Shown here piece by piece: positions 10,232 through 17,980 of a stretch of DNA of 64,000 bases. Below the pieces are notes generated by a model. The model did not search any database, was not told where the DNA came from, and worked only from the letters and a program-made list of their open reading frames with translations. Position 1 is the stretch's first letter; each line of letters opens with the position of its first letter. The translations under genes were made by a program, and so were the position numbers. The DNA is from Micromonospora echinofusca (GTDB taxonomy: Bacteria; Actinomycetota; Actinomycetes; Mycobacteriales; Micromonosporaceae): assembly GCF_900091445.1 (NCBI RefSeq), contig NZ_LT607733.1, forward strand, positions 124,001-188,000, in the 5' to 3' direction.

Positions 10232-11038
10232 GTGACTTCCCGCGTCCCGGTGCTCCTGTCCACGTCCTCGGTCTTCCCTGAGCGGACCGCGGCGGCGTTC
10301 CAGCTCGCCGCCGCCCTCGGCTACGACGGCGTCGAGGTGATGGTCTGGACGGACGCCGTCAGCCAGGACGTCGGCGCGCTGCGCGGGCTCGCCGAGCACT
10401 ACGGCGTCCCGGTGCTCTCCGTCCACGCGCCCTGCCTGCTGGTCACCCAGCGGGTCTGGAGCCCCGACCCCTGGGAGCGGCTGCGCCGCTCGGCCGAGAT
10501 GGCGGCGACGCTCGGGGCGCCCACCGTGGTGGTGCACCCGCCGTTCACCTGGCAGCGGGACTACGCGCGCAGCTTCGCCGACGGGCTCGCCGCGATCGCC
10601 GCCGACTACCCGGACCTGCGCTTCCCGGTGGAGAACATGTACCCGGTCCGGATGGCGGGCCGGCAGTTCGTGCCGTACGTGCCGGGTTGGGACCCGACCG
10701 AGACCGGCTACGCCTCCTACACGCTCGACCTGTCGCACTGCGCCGCCTCGCACACCGACTCGCTGGCGATGGCCGACCGGATGGGCGCCGGCCTGGCCCA
10801 CGTGCACCTCGGCGACGGCACCGGCGAGGGCCGCGACGAGCACCTGGTACCGGGCCGCGGCACCCAGCCGTGCGGCGAGCTGCTCTCCTCGCTGGCCGGG
10901 CGCGGGTTCACCGGCTCGGTCGCCGTGGAGGTCACCACCCGGGGCGCGAAGAGCCGCGCGGTGCGGGAGGCCGACCTGCGAGAGGCGCTGGCGTTCGCCC
11001 GCCAGCACCTCGGCACGCCGTCCCCGGTCGACGCCTGA
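10232..11038 (+). CDS. Sugar phosphate isomerase/epimerase-like TIM-barrel protein
   Basis: 268 aa. GTG at 10232 is chosen because TACCCT (10219-10224) lies 7 nt before it, the leaderless pattern seen repeatedly here, and because the upstream codons lack family features. The fold is the xylose isomerase-like / AP endonuclease 2 barrel: [57 protein letters not shown] and VAVEVTTRG supply the expected metal-binding Glu/His/Asp positions. Substrate unknown. The preceding ppx gene is on the same strand 120 nt upstream. Confidence 0.85.
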   Translation: MTSRVPVLLSTSSVFPERTAAAFQLAAALGYDGVEVMVWTDAVSQDVGALRGLAEHYGVPVLSVHAPCLLVTQRVWSPDPWERLRRSAEMAATLGAPTVVVHPPFTWQRDYARSFADGLAAIAADYPDLRFPVENMYPVRMAGRQFVPYVPGWDPTETGYASYTLDLSHCAASHTDSLAMADRMGAGLAHVHLGDGTGEGRDEHLVPGRGTQPCGELLSSLAGRGFTGSVAVEVTTRGAKSRAVREADLREALAFARQHLGTPSPVDA

Positions 11039-11113
11039 GCCTCGGTCGCGGCCCGAGTGCCGGCCGGGGCCCGTCTCCCGGCCGACGCGTGGGTGCCGGC
11101 CGGGGGCGGGGCG

Positions 11114-11692
11114 TCAGACGACCGTGGTGAGCGATTCCTTGGTGCCCGCGCCGGCCTGCTCGCCGATGGCCGCGCGCTTGCGGGCGCGGTGGGCGGCGAC
11201 GTGCGAGCGGGTGGCGCAGCGTTCCGAGCAGAACCGCCGGCAGCAGTTCGACGAGGTGTCCAGGTAGACGTTGCCGCAGCGCTCGTCGGCGCACACCCCG
11301 AACCGGGCGCTGCCGTACTCGCAGAGCCAGACCGACAGCCCCCAGGCCGCGCCGGCCAGGTATTCGGCGCTCACGGAGGCGCCCCGGCTGGTCACGTGCA
11401 TGTGCCAGTCGCTGGAGTCGTGCCCGGAAATGCGGGGCTGCACCGGGAACGCCTCCAGCATGGCGTTGAGCTCGGTCACCGCCTGGGCGTCCCGCCCGGA
11501 GGTGCCGTACTCGAAGACGTCGCGCAACCGCTTCTGCGCCCGCCGGAATGTCGCCAGGTCCCGCTCCGCCACCTCGTCGCGCATCCACGCGTTGTCGTCG
11601 GGGAAGAGGGCCCGCAGGTCGTCGAGGTCGTCCAGGCGGGCGTTGACGAGGTCAACGCCGGTCCGGGCGTACGCGTCGAAGTTCACGCCCAC
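11114..11692 (-). CDS. CGNR zinc-finger, ABATE-domain regulator
   Basis: 192 aa. The N-terminal about 120 residues form the ABATE region. The C-terminal treble-clef finger has CADERCGNVYLDTS, then NCCRRFCSERCATRS and a basic tail. CGNR proteins are actinobacterial DNA-binding regulators, often of stress genes. ATG at 11692. Just upstream on the same strand (13 nt gap) ends the ATP-grasp gene, so this may be the last gene of a three-gene operon with the lipoprotein and the ATP-grasp enzyme. Confidence 0.85.
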   Translation of the reverse strand: MGVNFDAYARTGVDLVNARLDDLDDLRALFPDDNAWMRDEVAERDLATFRRAQKRLRDVFEYGTSGRDAQAVTELNAMLEAFPVQPRISGHDSSDWHMHVTSRGASVSAEYLAGAAWGLSVWLCEYGSARFGVCADERCGNVYLDTSSNCCRRFCSERCATRSHVAAHRARKRAAIGEQAGAGTKESLTTVV

Positions 11693-11705
11693 AACGGTAG
11701 ACGAC

Positions 11706-12872
11706 TCAGGGGGCCCGTGGCGCGTCGATGTAGTGCGGCAGGAACCGCGCGTAGCCGTCGGTGATGAGGCTCGCGCTCTCCCGCACCCCCACCCCGGCCG
11801 ACTCGCCGTCGACGATCCAGCTGCCCAGCACCATCCGGTTGCCGGCGAACTCCGGCAGCGCCCGGAACTCCTGGTAGCACCAGCCCTCGTCGCCGTAGAT
11901 CCCCGGATTGGTGATCTCGGTGTCGCCCGTGACGATCCGCACCGAGCCGCCCTCCCGGCCGAGCAGCGGCTTGGCCACGTACTCCGGCATGCCGCGCGGC
12001 GAGTCGAGGTACGCCGGCAGCAGCAGCTCGTGGCCGGGGTACAGCTCCCAGAGCACGGCGAGCAGCGCCTTGTTGGACAGCAGCAGCTTCCACGCCGGCT
12101 CGATCCAGGTCGTCGGGGTGCCCGGCTCCAGCGCCAGCGGCCCGTACGGCTCGGCGAGCATCCACTCCCAGGGATAGAGCTTGAAGCAGGTGGTGACCGG
12201 CTGGTCGGCCGCGTCGACGAAGCGCCGGCCGTCCCAGCCGATGTGCTGGATCGGCTGGAGCGTGACCTCCAGCCCGGCCTGGCGGGCGGTCTCGGCGAGG
12301 TAGCCGGCGGTCATGTGGTCCTCGCCGGACTCCTCCTCGTTCGACCAGAGCACGTGCACCCGGCGGTCGTGCAGGCCGGCGCCGATCTTCGCCCAGGCGC
12401 CGACGAGGCGTTCGTGCAGGCTGTTCCACTGGTCCAGCTCCGGCCGGGTGTGCTCCAGCCAGTACCACTGGACGATGCTCGCCTCGACCAGCGCGGTGGG
12501 GGTGTCGGCGTTGTATTCCAGCATCTTCGGCGGCCAGCTGCCGTCGTAGGCCAGGTCGAAGCGCCCGTAGAGGGTGGGGGGCGCCTCGCGCAGCGACCGG
12601 GCCACGGCCTCGGCCGCCCAGTCCGGGATGCCGAACTCGGCGTGGCGGCGGCGGGCGACGACGTGTTCGGCGGCGGCGACCGACATCCGGTGCAGCTCCT
12701 CGGTCGCCTCCTCCAGCCGCAGCACCTCGTCCAGCTCGAACGCGTACGCGGCGGTCTCGTCCCAGTACGACATGATGCCGCCGTCGGGCAGCTCGGTGTC
12801 GACGTACACCAGGCCCTGGGAACGGATCGTGGCGTCCCAGTCCGGGCGGGGGGTGACCGACTCCCGGCGCAC
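11706..12872 (-). CDS. Glutathionylspermidine synthase-family ATP-grasp ligase (YgiC/YjfC-like)
   Basis: 388 aa, GTG start at 12872, the size of E. coli YgiC/YjfC (about 386 aa). The family signature is visible as YGRFDLAYDG, LEYNADTPTALVEAS, a Lys/Gly-rich ATP-grasp loop KPLLGREGGSVR, and GSWIVDGESAG near the C-terminus. It lacks the N-terminal CHAP amidase of full glutathionylspermidine synthase, so it is a stand-alone amide ligase. It starts 1 nt after the stop of a small lipoprotein gene (TGA-C-GTG), so translation is coupled. In E. coli the same partners occur as ygiB-ygiC and yjfM-yjfC. The true substrate is unknown; a peptide or polyamine ligation is the family inference. Confidence 0.88.
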   Translation of the reverse strand: MRRESVTPRPDWDATIRSQGLVYVDTELPDGGIMSYWDETAAYAFELDEVLRLEEATEELHRMSVAAAEHVVARRRHAEFGIPDWAAEAVARSLREAPPTLYGRFDLAYDGSWPPKMLEYNADTPTALVEASIVQWYWLEHTRPELDQWNSLHERLVGAWAKIGAGLHDRRVHVLWSNEEESGEDHMTAGYLAETARQAGLEVTLQPIQHIGWDGRRFVDAADQPVTTCFKLYPWEWMLAEPYGPLALEPGTPTTWIEPAWKLLLSNKALLAVLWELYPGHELLLPAYLDSPRGMPEYVAKPLLGREGGSVRIVTGDTEITNPGIYGDEGWCYQEFRALPEFAGNRMVLGSWIVDGESAGVGVRESASLITDGYARFLPHYIDAPRAP

Positions 12873-12873
12873 G

Positions 12874-13143
12874 TCAGCCGCCGCAGGAGGCGAGGTGCGT
12901 GCCGAAGCCGCCCCGGTCGGGCACCGCCGCGGCGGCCGGTTCCGGCGCGGCGCGGCCGGTGGTCACCACGGGCGCCCGCAGCGCCAGGGCCACCGTGTCG
13001 CCGCCGCCCACCGGGCCGAGGGCGCAGTCGTCATCGTCGTCGTCCGAGGTCATGTTGCAGCCGGAGAGGGTGAGCGCGAGGACGGTGAGCGCGCCGAGCT
13101 GCACGGAGGCCGACCGGAGTCGGCGGCGGGGGCGTTGTTCCAC
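12874..13143 (-). CDS. Small lipoprotein with C-terminal RGGFG motif (YgiB-like partner)
   Basis: About 89 aa from GTG at 13143; in-frame upstream codons exist, so the start is uncertain. A basic N-region (QRPRRRLRSAS) and a hydrophobic core lead to the lipobox LTLSGC, so the mature protein is a lipid-anchored surface peptide. It then has a run of six Asp, an Ala/Pro linker and ends DRGGFGTHLASCGG. E. coli YgiB (DUF1190), the partner of the same ligase family, also carries an RGGFG motif near its C-terminus, recalled from memory of that protein. Gene order and 1-nt spacing with the ATP-grasp gene support a functional pair, perhaps substrate and enzyme. Confidence 0.75.
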   Translation of the reverse strand: MEQRPRRRLRSASVQLGALTVLALTLSGCNMTSDDDDDDCALGPVGGGDTVALALRAPVVTTGRAAPEPAAAAVPDRGGFGTHLASCGG

Positions 13144-13273
13144 GTCATCGTTGTAACCGATGGGGGCCACCGCCGTCCCCCCGCGGCTGGTGCCTGTGAT
13201 GCGGTTGGGACCTGACCTCCGGGGCTGCGCCGCTGCCCCGCGCGGGCGCACCGGCGGGCGTTAGGCTCGATCC

Positions 13274-14194
13274 ATGCTCCGTACCGTCATCCTCGCCGCC
13301 TCCCGGTCACCCCAGGTCGAGCGGCTCGTCGCGACGGCCCCCTTCACCCGGGACCTCGTCCGCCGGTTCGTCGCCGGCGCCAAGACCGACGACGCGTTGC
13401 GCGCGACCCGCGAACTCGTCGACGACGGTCTCGCGGTCACCCTCGACAACCTCGGCGAGGACACCGTCACCCCCGAGCAGGCCACCGCCACCCGCGACGA
13501 GTACGTCGGGCTGCTCCGGCGGCTCGCCGGGGCGGGGCTCACCCCCGCCGCCGAGGTGAGCGTCAAGCTGTCGGCGCTGGGCCAGATGTTCGACGAGCAG
13601 CTCGCCTACGACAACGCGCGGGCGATCTGCGCCGCCGCCGAGGAGGCGGGCACCACGGTCACCCTGGACATGGAGGACCACACCACCACCGACTCGACCC
13701 TGGACATCCTCGCCAAGCTGCGCAAGGACCACCCGTCGACGGGCGCGGTGCTCCAGGCGTACCTGCGGCGCACCGAGTCGGACTGCCGCGAGCTGGCGAC
13801 GGCCGGTTCCCGGGTGCGGCTGTGCAAGGGCGCCTACAAGGAGCCGGAGTCGGTGGCCTACCAGTCCGCGCGCGAGGTGGACAAGTCCTACGTACGCTGC
13901 ATGAACATCCTGATGTCCGGCGACGGCTACCCGATGCTGGCCACCCACGACCCTCGCCTGATCGCGATCGGCGAGGACCGGGCCCGCTGGTTCGACCGCG
14001 GCCCCGAGCGGTTCGAGTTCCAGATGCTGTACGGCATCCGACCGGAGGAGCAGGCCCGGCTGGCCGGCGAGGGCTACACGGTGCGGACCTACCTGCCCTA
14101 CGGCGAGGACTGGTACGGCTACCTGATGCGCCGGCTCGCCGAGCGCCCGGCCAACCTCATGTTCTTCGGCCGGGCCGTGCTGTCGAAGAAGTGA
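13274..14194 (+). CDS. Proline dehydrogenase
   Basis: 306 aa, the short monofunctional ProDH/PutB form. It is an FAD-dependent (beta/alpha)8 barrel that oxidises proline to pyrroline-5-carboxylate. Visible signatures are VSVKLSALGQMFDE, VTLDMEDHTTTD, VLQAYLRR, VRLCKGAYKEPESVAYQ, LATHDP and EFQMLYGIRP, the last two contributing to flavin and substrate contacts. TTAGGCT at 13261-13267 lies 6 nt before the ATG, so the transcript is probably leaderless. No P5C dehydrogenase gene is adjacent. Divergent from the lipoprotein gene. Confidence 0.93.
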   Translation: MLRTVILAASRSPQVERLVATAPFTRDLVRRFVAGAKTDDALRATRELVDDGLAVTLDNLGEDTVTPEQATATRDEYVGLLRRLAGAGLTPAAEVSVKLSALGQMFDEQLAYDNARAICAAAEEAGTTVTLDMEDHTTTDSTLDILAKLRKDHPSTGAVLQAYLRRTESDCRELATAGSRVRLCKGAYKEPESVAYQSAREVDKSYVRCMNILMSGDGYPMLATHDPRLIAIGEDRARWFDRGPERFEFQMLYGIRPEEQARLAGEGYTVRTYLPYGEDWYGYLMRRLAERPANLMFFGRAVLSKK

Positions 14195-14195
14195 G

Positions 14196-14264
14196 TCAGC
14201 CGTTCGACCAGCCCCGGGTGCTGAGCACCAGGCGGTAGCCGTCCGGATCGGCCAGCGTCACCCC
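14196..14264 (-). pseudogene. C-terminal remnant of a VOC/glyoxalase-family protein
   Basis: Read on the minus strand, the 22 codons before a TGA at 14198-14196 encode GVTLADPDGYRLVLSTRGW plus SNG. The DPDGYR.VL..RGW ending is characteristic of vicinal oxygen chelate (glyoxalase/bleomycin resistance) proteins. Upstream of a seven-G run (about 14260-14266 on the minus strand) the frame no longer reads as that family. It appears to be a gene relic left after deletion or a frameshift at the homopolymer. Confidence 0.55.
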
Positions 14265-14395
14265 CCCAGTGGTTGACAGCCTGGTCGCCGCGCTGGACGG
14301 CGCGTTGGGGTCCTGGCCCCGGCGGGAGGACCGGTGAGCGCTCGCCCGGCGGGCCCTGGTCGCCCGGCCACCCGGATGGTCGTACCCTTCGGCGG

Positions 14396-15733
14396 GTGAC
14401 TGACGGCCAGCCCGGGACGGACGGCCGACCGGCGGCCCCCGTCGCGCCCCTCCCGTCGGCGGTGGGTGGCGGGCCGGCGGTGCGGCGGATCCGGCCGCTC
14501 GGGGCGGCGCTGGCGGCGGTCGTCCTGCTGCTGGCCTGCGGCCTGCCCGCGGCGCTGGTGGCCGGCCTGGTGCGTGCCGGTGACCCGCCGGTCCCGCAGG
14601 CGTCCGCCGCCGCGTCCGACGACCCCGCCACCGTGGCCGCCCGCCGCCTCGGGGAGCGGATGACGGCGGAACTGGCCCGGCAGTCCGCCGCCCTGCTCGG
14701 CGGGGACCGCACCGGGTTCCTGGCCGTGGCGGAGCCGGTCGCGCATCCGGACCTGCGCCGCCGGTACGCCGCGCTGCGCGCGCTGCGGGTGACCGCCTGG
14801 GAGGCCGACGCCACCGGCCTGCCCACCCCCGTCGAGGGTCGCCCCGGCGAGTGGCGGCTGCTGGTCGAGTTCCGCTACTGCTTCGTCGCCCCGGGCTGCC
14901 GCACCAGCCGGGTGCTGACCGGCACCCGCTGGCGGGAGGGGGATCGACCCCGGCTGCTCGCCGTGGAGCCGTCCCGATCGGCCGAGACCGGCACCCGGCC
15001 CTGGGAGGTCAGCGAGCTGGCCGTGGCGGTCGGTGCGCGTACGCTCGTGGCCACCACGCCCGCCCTGCGCAAGGAACTGCCCGGCCTGCTCGCCCAGGCG
15101 GAGGCCGCCGCCAGGATCGCCGACTCGTACGCCGTCGACGGCCGCGCGCCGGACCGGTACCGCATCTTCCACGCCGGCCGGGACGAGTGGCAGCGCTGGT
15201 ACGGCGGCGGCCGGCCGAAGTGGACCGGCGGGTACGCGGTCACGGTCGGCGGCGGACACCACGAGGTGGTGCTCAACGCCGAGGGACTCGTCGCCGGCGG
15301 GGTGGACGACCTGCTGCGCCACGAGCTGACCCACGCCGCGTCCCTGCCCGAGCGCGGCTACCCGGGCAGGGACACCTGGTGGCTGGTGGAGGGGCTGGCC
15401 GAGTACGCGGGCGCCGACGGCGAGCCGATCGACCGGTACGCCGGGCTCGACGAGGTCCGGGGCCTGCTCGGCGGCGGCTGGGACGGCCGGCTCGACAGCC
15501 TCAGCCCGGCCGACGACGCCCCGGCCGACCGGGTCGGCGGCAGCTACGGCATCTCCTACCTGGCGGTCCGGCACCTGGTCGACCGGTTCGGCCCGGAGCG
15601 GCTGCGCGCCTTCTTCGCGGCGGTGGTGCACGAGCGCACGCCGGTGGCGGAGGCGGCAGAGCGGGTCCTCGGCGAACCCTGGCCCGCCCTGCACGCCGAG
15701 TGCGTCGCCTACGTGCGGGCCGTGGTGGGCTGA
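14396..15733 (+). CDS. Membrane-anchored zinc metallopeptidase (gluzincin, peptidase MA-like)
   Basis: 445 aa. GTG at 14396 is chosen over an upstream ATG because TACCCT (14383-14388) lies 7 nt before it and the upstream codons are low-quality. A short cytoplasmic tail precedes one membrane helix (residues about 35-58), so the bulk is extracellular. The zinc site is HELTHA, with His309 and His313, and a third ligand Glu332 in EGLAEYAG 19 residues later, the gluzincin layout. A lipoprotein-like Cys lies within the hydrophobic core (LLLACGLPA), but the run continues, so a helix is preferred. Possibly a cell-surface protease; substrate unknown. Confidence 0.8.
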   Translation: MTDGQPGTDGRPAAPVAPLPSAVGGGPAVRRIRPLGAALAAVVLLLACGLPAALVAGLVRAGDPPVPQASAAASDDPATVAARRLGERMTAELARQSAALLGGDRTGFLAVAEPVAHPDLRRRYAALRALRVTAWEADATGLPTPVEGRPGEWRLLVEFRYCFVAPGCRTSRVLTGTRWREGDRPRLLAVEPSRSAETGTRPWEVSELAVAVGARTLVATTPALRKELPGLLAQAEAAARIADSYAVDGRAPDRYRIFHAGRDEWQRWYGGGRPKWTGGYAVTVGGGHHEVVLNAEGLVAGGVDDLLRHELTHAASLPERGYPGRDTWWLVEGLAEYAGADGEPIDRYAGLDEVRGLLGGGWDGRLDSLSPADDAPADRVGGSYGISYLAVRHLVDRFGPERLRAFFAAVVHERTPVAEAAERVLGEPWPALHAECVAYVRAVVG

Positions 15734-16258
15734 CGGAACCGGGACGGCGCGGTGGTGGCGGGAGAGGGCGGCCGGGCGCACGGCCCGGGGCGGGTCGGCT
15801 CCCGTTCATGATCGACCGCTGTCGGGCGGCGCCGGACGACCTGACACACTGGTGCCCGCTCCCAGCGCGGAGCCCCGGTCCGCGTCCGGAAGCGGCCCGG
15901 GGCACCCGCCCGGTGGCTCCGGTGGCGCCGCCGGAGCCACCGGGCGCCTTCCGCGCGGCGGCGGCCCCCGCTCCGACCGTCGCGACCTTCGGCGTCCAGG
16001 GCCCGCACGCGGCGCTCCGACCGCCCCCGGAAGGGACGGCGGCTTCCGGGCGAGGACCGATCGGACGCCGGGTGCAACGGGTTCGGCGACGAACCGACCG
16101 GACGGGTGGTCGCCAGGCGAGAACCATGATCAGTTGTACGAAGGGATCGCGCCGGTCACAGCCGTCCCGCTACCGTACTGGTAACACGCGCGTCGCCGGT
16201 CCGGGCGGGACGAACCCGTCCGGTCGCACGCGCCGGGCATGGGATGGGTCGGTGAGCC
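15734..16258. other. Long intergenic region upstream of the BdtA-like gene
   Basis: 525 bases with no convincing ORF. It includes the word TTCATGATCGAC (15805-15816), which also forms part of the right arm of the palindrome at 54135-54201, and TACCgtactGGTA (16171-16183), a short inverted repeat overlapping a TACCGT-like -10 about 80 nt before the HTH gene. Long leaders are typical of developmental regulator genes. Nothing else is recognisable. Confidence 0.45.
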
Positions 16259-16468
16259 ATGGCCGGGTCGCAGTCCGACGGACGGCTGTCGGAGGTCAAG
16301 TTCCTCACCGTCGCCGAGGTGGCGACGGTCATGCGGGTGTCGAAGATGACGGTCTACCGCCTGGTGCACAGCGGTGAACTCACCGCGGTCCGGGTCGGCC
16401 GGTCGTTCCGGGTACCCGAACACGCGGTGCACGAATACCTGCGGGGCGCCTTCCAGGAAACCGCCTGA
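16259..16468 (+). CDS. bdtA: MerR/excisionase-type HTH protein, BdtA-like
   Basis: 69 aa, a single winged HTH of the excisionase/BldC class: FLTVAEVATVMRVSKMTVYR is the recognition helix-turn-helix, and VRVGRSFRVPEHAVHEYL the wing. From memory, Streptomyces coelicolor BdtA (SCO3328, a BldD target) has the same size and core, and lies next to the same block of genes that leads to bldN. The naming therefore rests on family plus synteny and was not searched. It acts in the cytoplasm as a small transcriptional regulator. ATG at 16259; upstream AT-rich control region. Confidence 0.85.
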   Translation: MAGSQSDGRLSEVKFLTVAEVATVMRVSKMTVYRLVHSGELTAVRVGRSFRVPEHAVHEYLRGAFQETA

Positions 16469-16546
16469 CCCCTGCGCGGGCCGCCCGTCGAGGGTGACGT
16501 GACGGGCATCGACGGGGGCGCGTTGGTCCTGCTGACGCTCTCCGGC

Positions 16547-16552
16547 TACCCT
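16547..16552 (+). promoter_or_regulatory. Candidate promoter for the bS22 transcript
   Basis: TTGGTC (16523-16528) and TACCCT (16547-16552) are 18 nt apart, a good housekeeping-sigma match. They would give a leader of about 125 nt before the bS22 start at 16685. Confidence 0.45.
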
Positions 16553-16684
16553 GGAGCCCGACCGTGACCGCAGGCGCGCCCTGCCGCAAACCCCGCTGGT
16601 CCGGTCCGTTGTCCGCAAGCGGTCGCCGACGTCACACCGTGGCGTCATCCGGTCGCCCCGCACGTTGCATCGAAAGGCTTTCGT

Positions 16685-16786
16685 ATGGGCTCGGTGGTCA
16701 AGAAGCGCCGCAAGCGCATGGCTAAGAAGAAGCACCGCAAGCTGCTGCGCAAGACCCGCGTCCAGCGTCGCCGTCTCGGCAAGTGA
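16685..16786 (+). CDS. bS22 microprotein (AURKAIP1/COX24 domain, 30S-associated)
   Basis: 33 aa: begins [19 protein letters not shown] and ends RVQRRRLGK. Almost half Lys/Arg. This extremely conserved actinobacterial microprotein is the small-subunit protein bS22, seen in mycobacterial ribosome structures and known elsewhere as the AURKAIP1/COX24 domain. GAAAGG lies 9 nt upstream of the ATG. It sits between the BdtA-like gene and the epimerase, the usual position in actinobacteria. Confidence 0.93.
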   Translation: MGSVVKKRRKRMAKKKHRKLLRKTRVQRRRLGK

Positions 16787-16850
16787 CCGGGGCCGGGTCC
16801 CGGCCCGGCTCCCGTCGTCACTTGCCAACTGTCGACCCTCGGAGGCTCTG

Positions 16851-16910
16851 GTGATCACGCCGCGGATGTCCCGGCTCGATCCCGCCTGCCGGGGAAGGTG
16901 CGCGACATGA
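16851..16910 (+). CDS. Short upstream ORF coupled to the epimerase gene
   Basis: A 19-codon frame starts at GTG 16851 directly after GGAGG (16841-16845) and ends in TGA that overlaps the downstream ATG as ATGA (16907-16910). The predicted peptide is MITPRMSRLDPACRGRCAT. Good ribosome binding site plus exact overlap suggests it couples or gates translation of the epimerase. It may also be a chance frame. No homology is claimed. Confidence 0.4.
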   Translation: MITPRMSRLDPACRGRCAT

Positions 16911-17980
16911 CCCCCGGTGGCACCCCAGGTGCCCCGGGGGTCGTCGTCGTCACCGGGGTCAGCCGCTACCTCGGCGCGCACGTCGCCGCCCGGCTCGCGG
17001 CCGACCCCCGCATCGAGCGGGTCATCGGCGTCGACCAGCCCGAGCCCGGCGCCGAGGTCGCCGACCTGCTCGACCGGGTCGAGCGCGTCCGCGTCGACGC
17101 CGGCTCGCTCGGCGGCCTCCTCGCCGACCTCGACGTCGACGCAGTGGTCCACCTCGCCCTGGTCACCTCGCCGGATCCGCAGCACGGCGGGCGCGCGGCG
17201 ATGAAGGACCAGAACGTCATCGGCACGATGCAGCTCCTGGCGGCCTGCCAGCGCGCCCCCCGGCTGCGCAAGCTCGTGGTGCGCTCCTCGACGGCGGCCT
17301 ACGGGGCGTCGTTCCGGGATCCGGCCGTCTTCACCGAGGAGACCGAGCCGCGCGAGGTGCCGCGCGGGGGGTTCGGCCGCGACATCCTCGACATCGAGGG
17401 GTACGTCCGCGGCTTCCGCCGCCGCCGCCCCGACGTCACCGCGACCGTGCTGCGCTTCGCGCCGTTCATCGGCTCGACCGCCGACACCACCCTCACCCGC
17501 TACTTCTCCCGGCCGGTGGTGCCCACCGTGTTCGGGCGAGACCCCCGCCTGCAGTTCCTGCACTTCGACGACGCGCTGGAGGTGCTGCACCGGTCGATCG
17601 TCGAGGACCACCCGGGGACGTACAACGTGGCGGGCCCCGGCGTGCTCTCCCTGTCGCAGGCGATCCGCCGCGCGGGCCGGGTCGCCGTGCCGGTGCTGGA
17701 GCCCGGCCTCTCCAGCGCCGCCGCGATCGCCCGTAACCTCGGCTTCGGCCGCTACGGCCTCGACCAGGTCGACCTCTTCGTGCACGGCCGGGTCGTCGAC
17801 ACCAGCCGGCTGGAGCGGGAGTACGGCTTCACGCCCCGCTCCACCGCCGCCGCCTTCGACGACTTCATCCGCGCCCACCACGGCGGGGTCGTGGTGCATC
17901 GGGACCAGTTGGCCGTCGCGGAGCAACTCGTGCTGGACGGGATCCGCCAGGTCCGGTCGGCCGTACGGGAGGGCTCGTGA
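16907..17980 (+). CDS. NAD-dependent epimerase/dehydratase (extended SDR)
   Basis: 357 aa from ATG 16907, which has GGGGAAGG 8 nt upstream (a GTG at 16898 overlaps this site and is less likely). The Rossmann start VVVVTGVSRYLGAHVAARL is followed by a sugar-epimerase-like core (VVHLALVTSPDP, NVIGTMQLLAACQ, VVRSSTAAYG). The catalytic Tyr-x3-Lys is not obvious at the usual place (DILDIEGYVRGFRR has Tyr but Arg rather than Lys), so activity may be atypical. The stop overlaps the acyltransferase start (GTGA), giving a two-gene operon. Inferred role: lipid or cell-envelope metabolism. Confidence 0.85.
   Translation: MTPGGTPGAPGVVVVTGVSRYLGAHVAARLAADPRIERVIGVDQPEPGAEVADLLDRVERVRVDAGSLGGLLADLDVDAVVHLALVTSPDPQHGGRAAMKDQNVIGTMQLLAACQRAPRLRKLVVRSSTAAYGASFRDPAVFTEETEPREVPRGGFGRDILDIEGYVRGFRRRRPDVTATVLRFAPFIGSTADTTLTRYFSRPVVPTVFGRDPRLQFLHFDDALEVLHRSIVEDHPGTYNVAGPGVLSLSQAIRRAGRVAVPVLEPGLSSAAAIARNLGFGRYGLDQVDLFVHGRVVDTSRLEREYGFTPRSTAAAFDDFIRAHHGGVVVHRDQLAVAEQLVLDGIRQVRSAVREGS

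Noticed and set aside
14265..14340. Short plus-strand text VVDSLVAALDGALGSWPRRE
   Set aside because: Looks protein-like but is bounded by a stop upstream without a start or ribosome site. It may be a relic; insufficient evidence.
15801..15830. Start of a gene at ATG 15808 (MIDRCRAAPDD)
   Set aside because: No ribosome site and the following text is low complexity. The word is shared with a repeat element.
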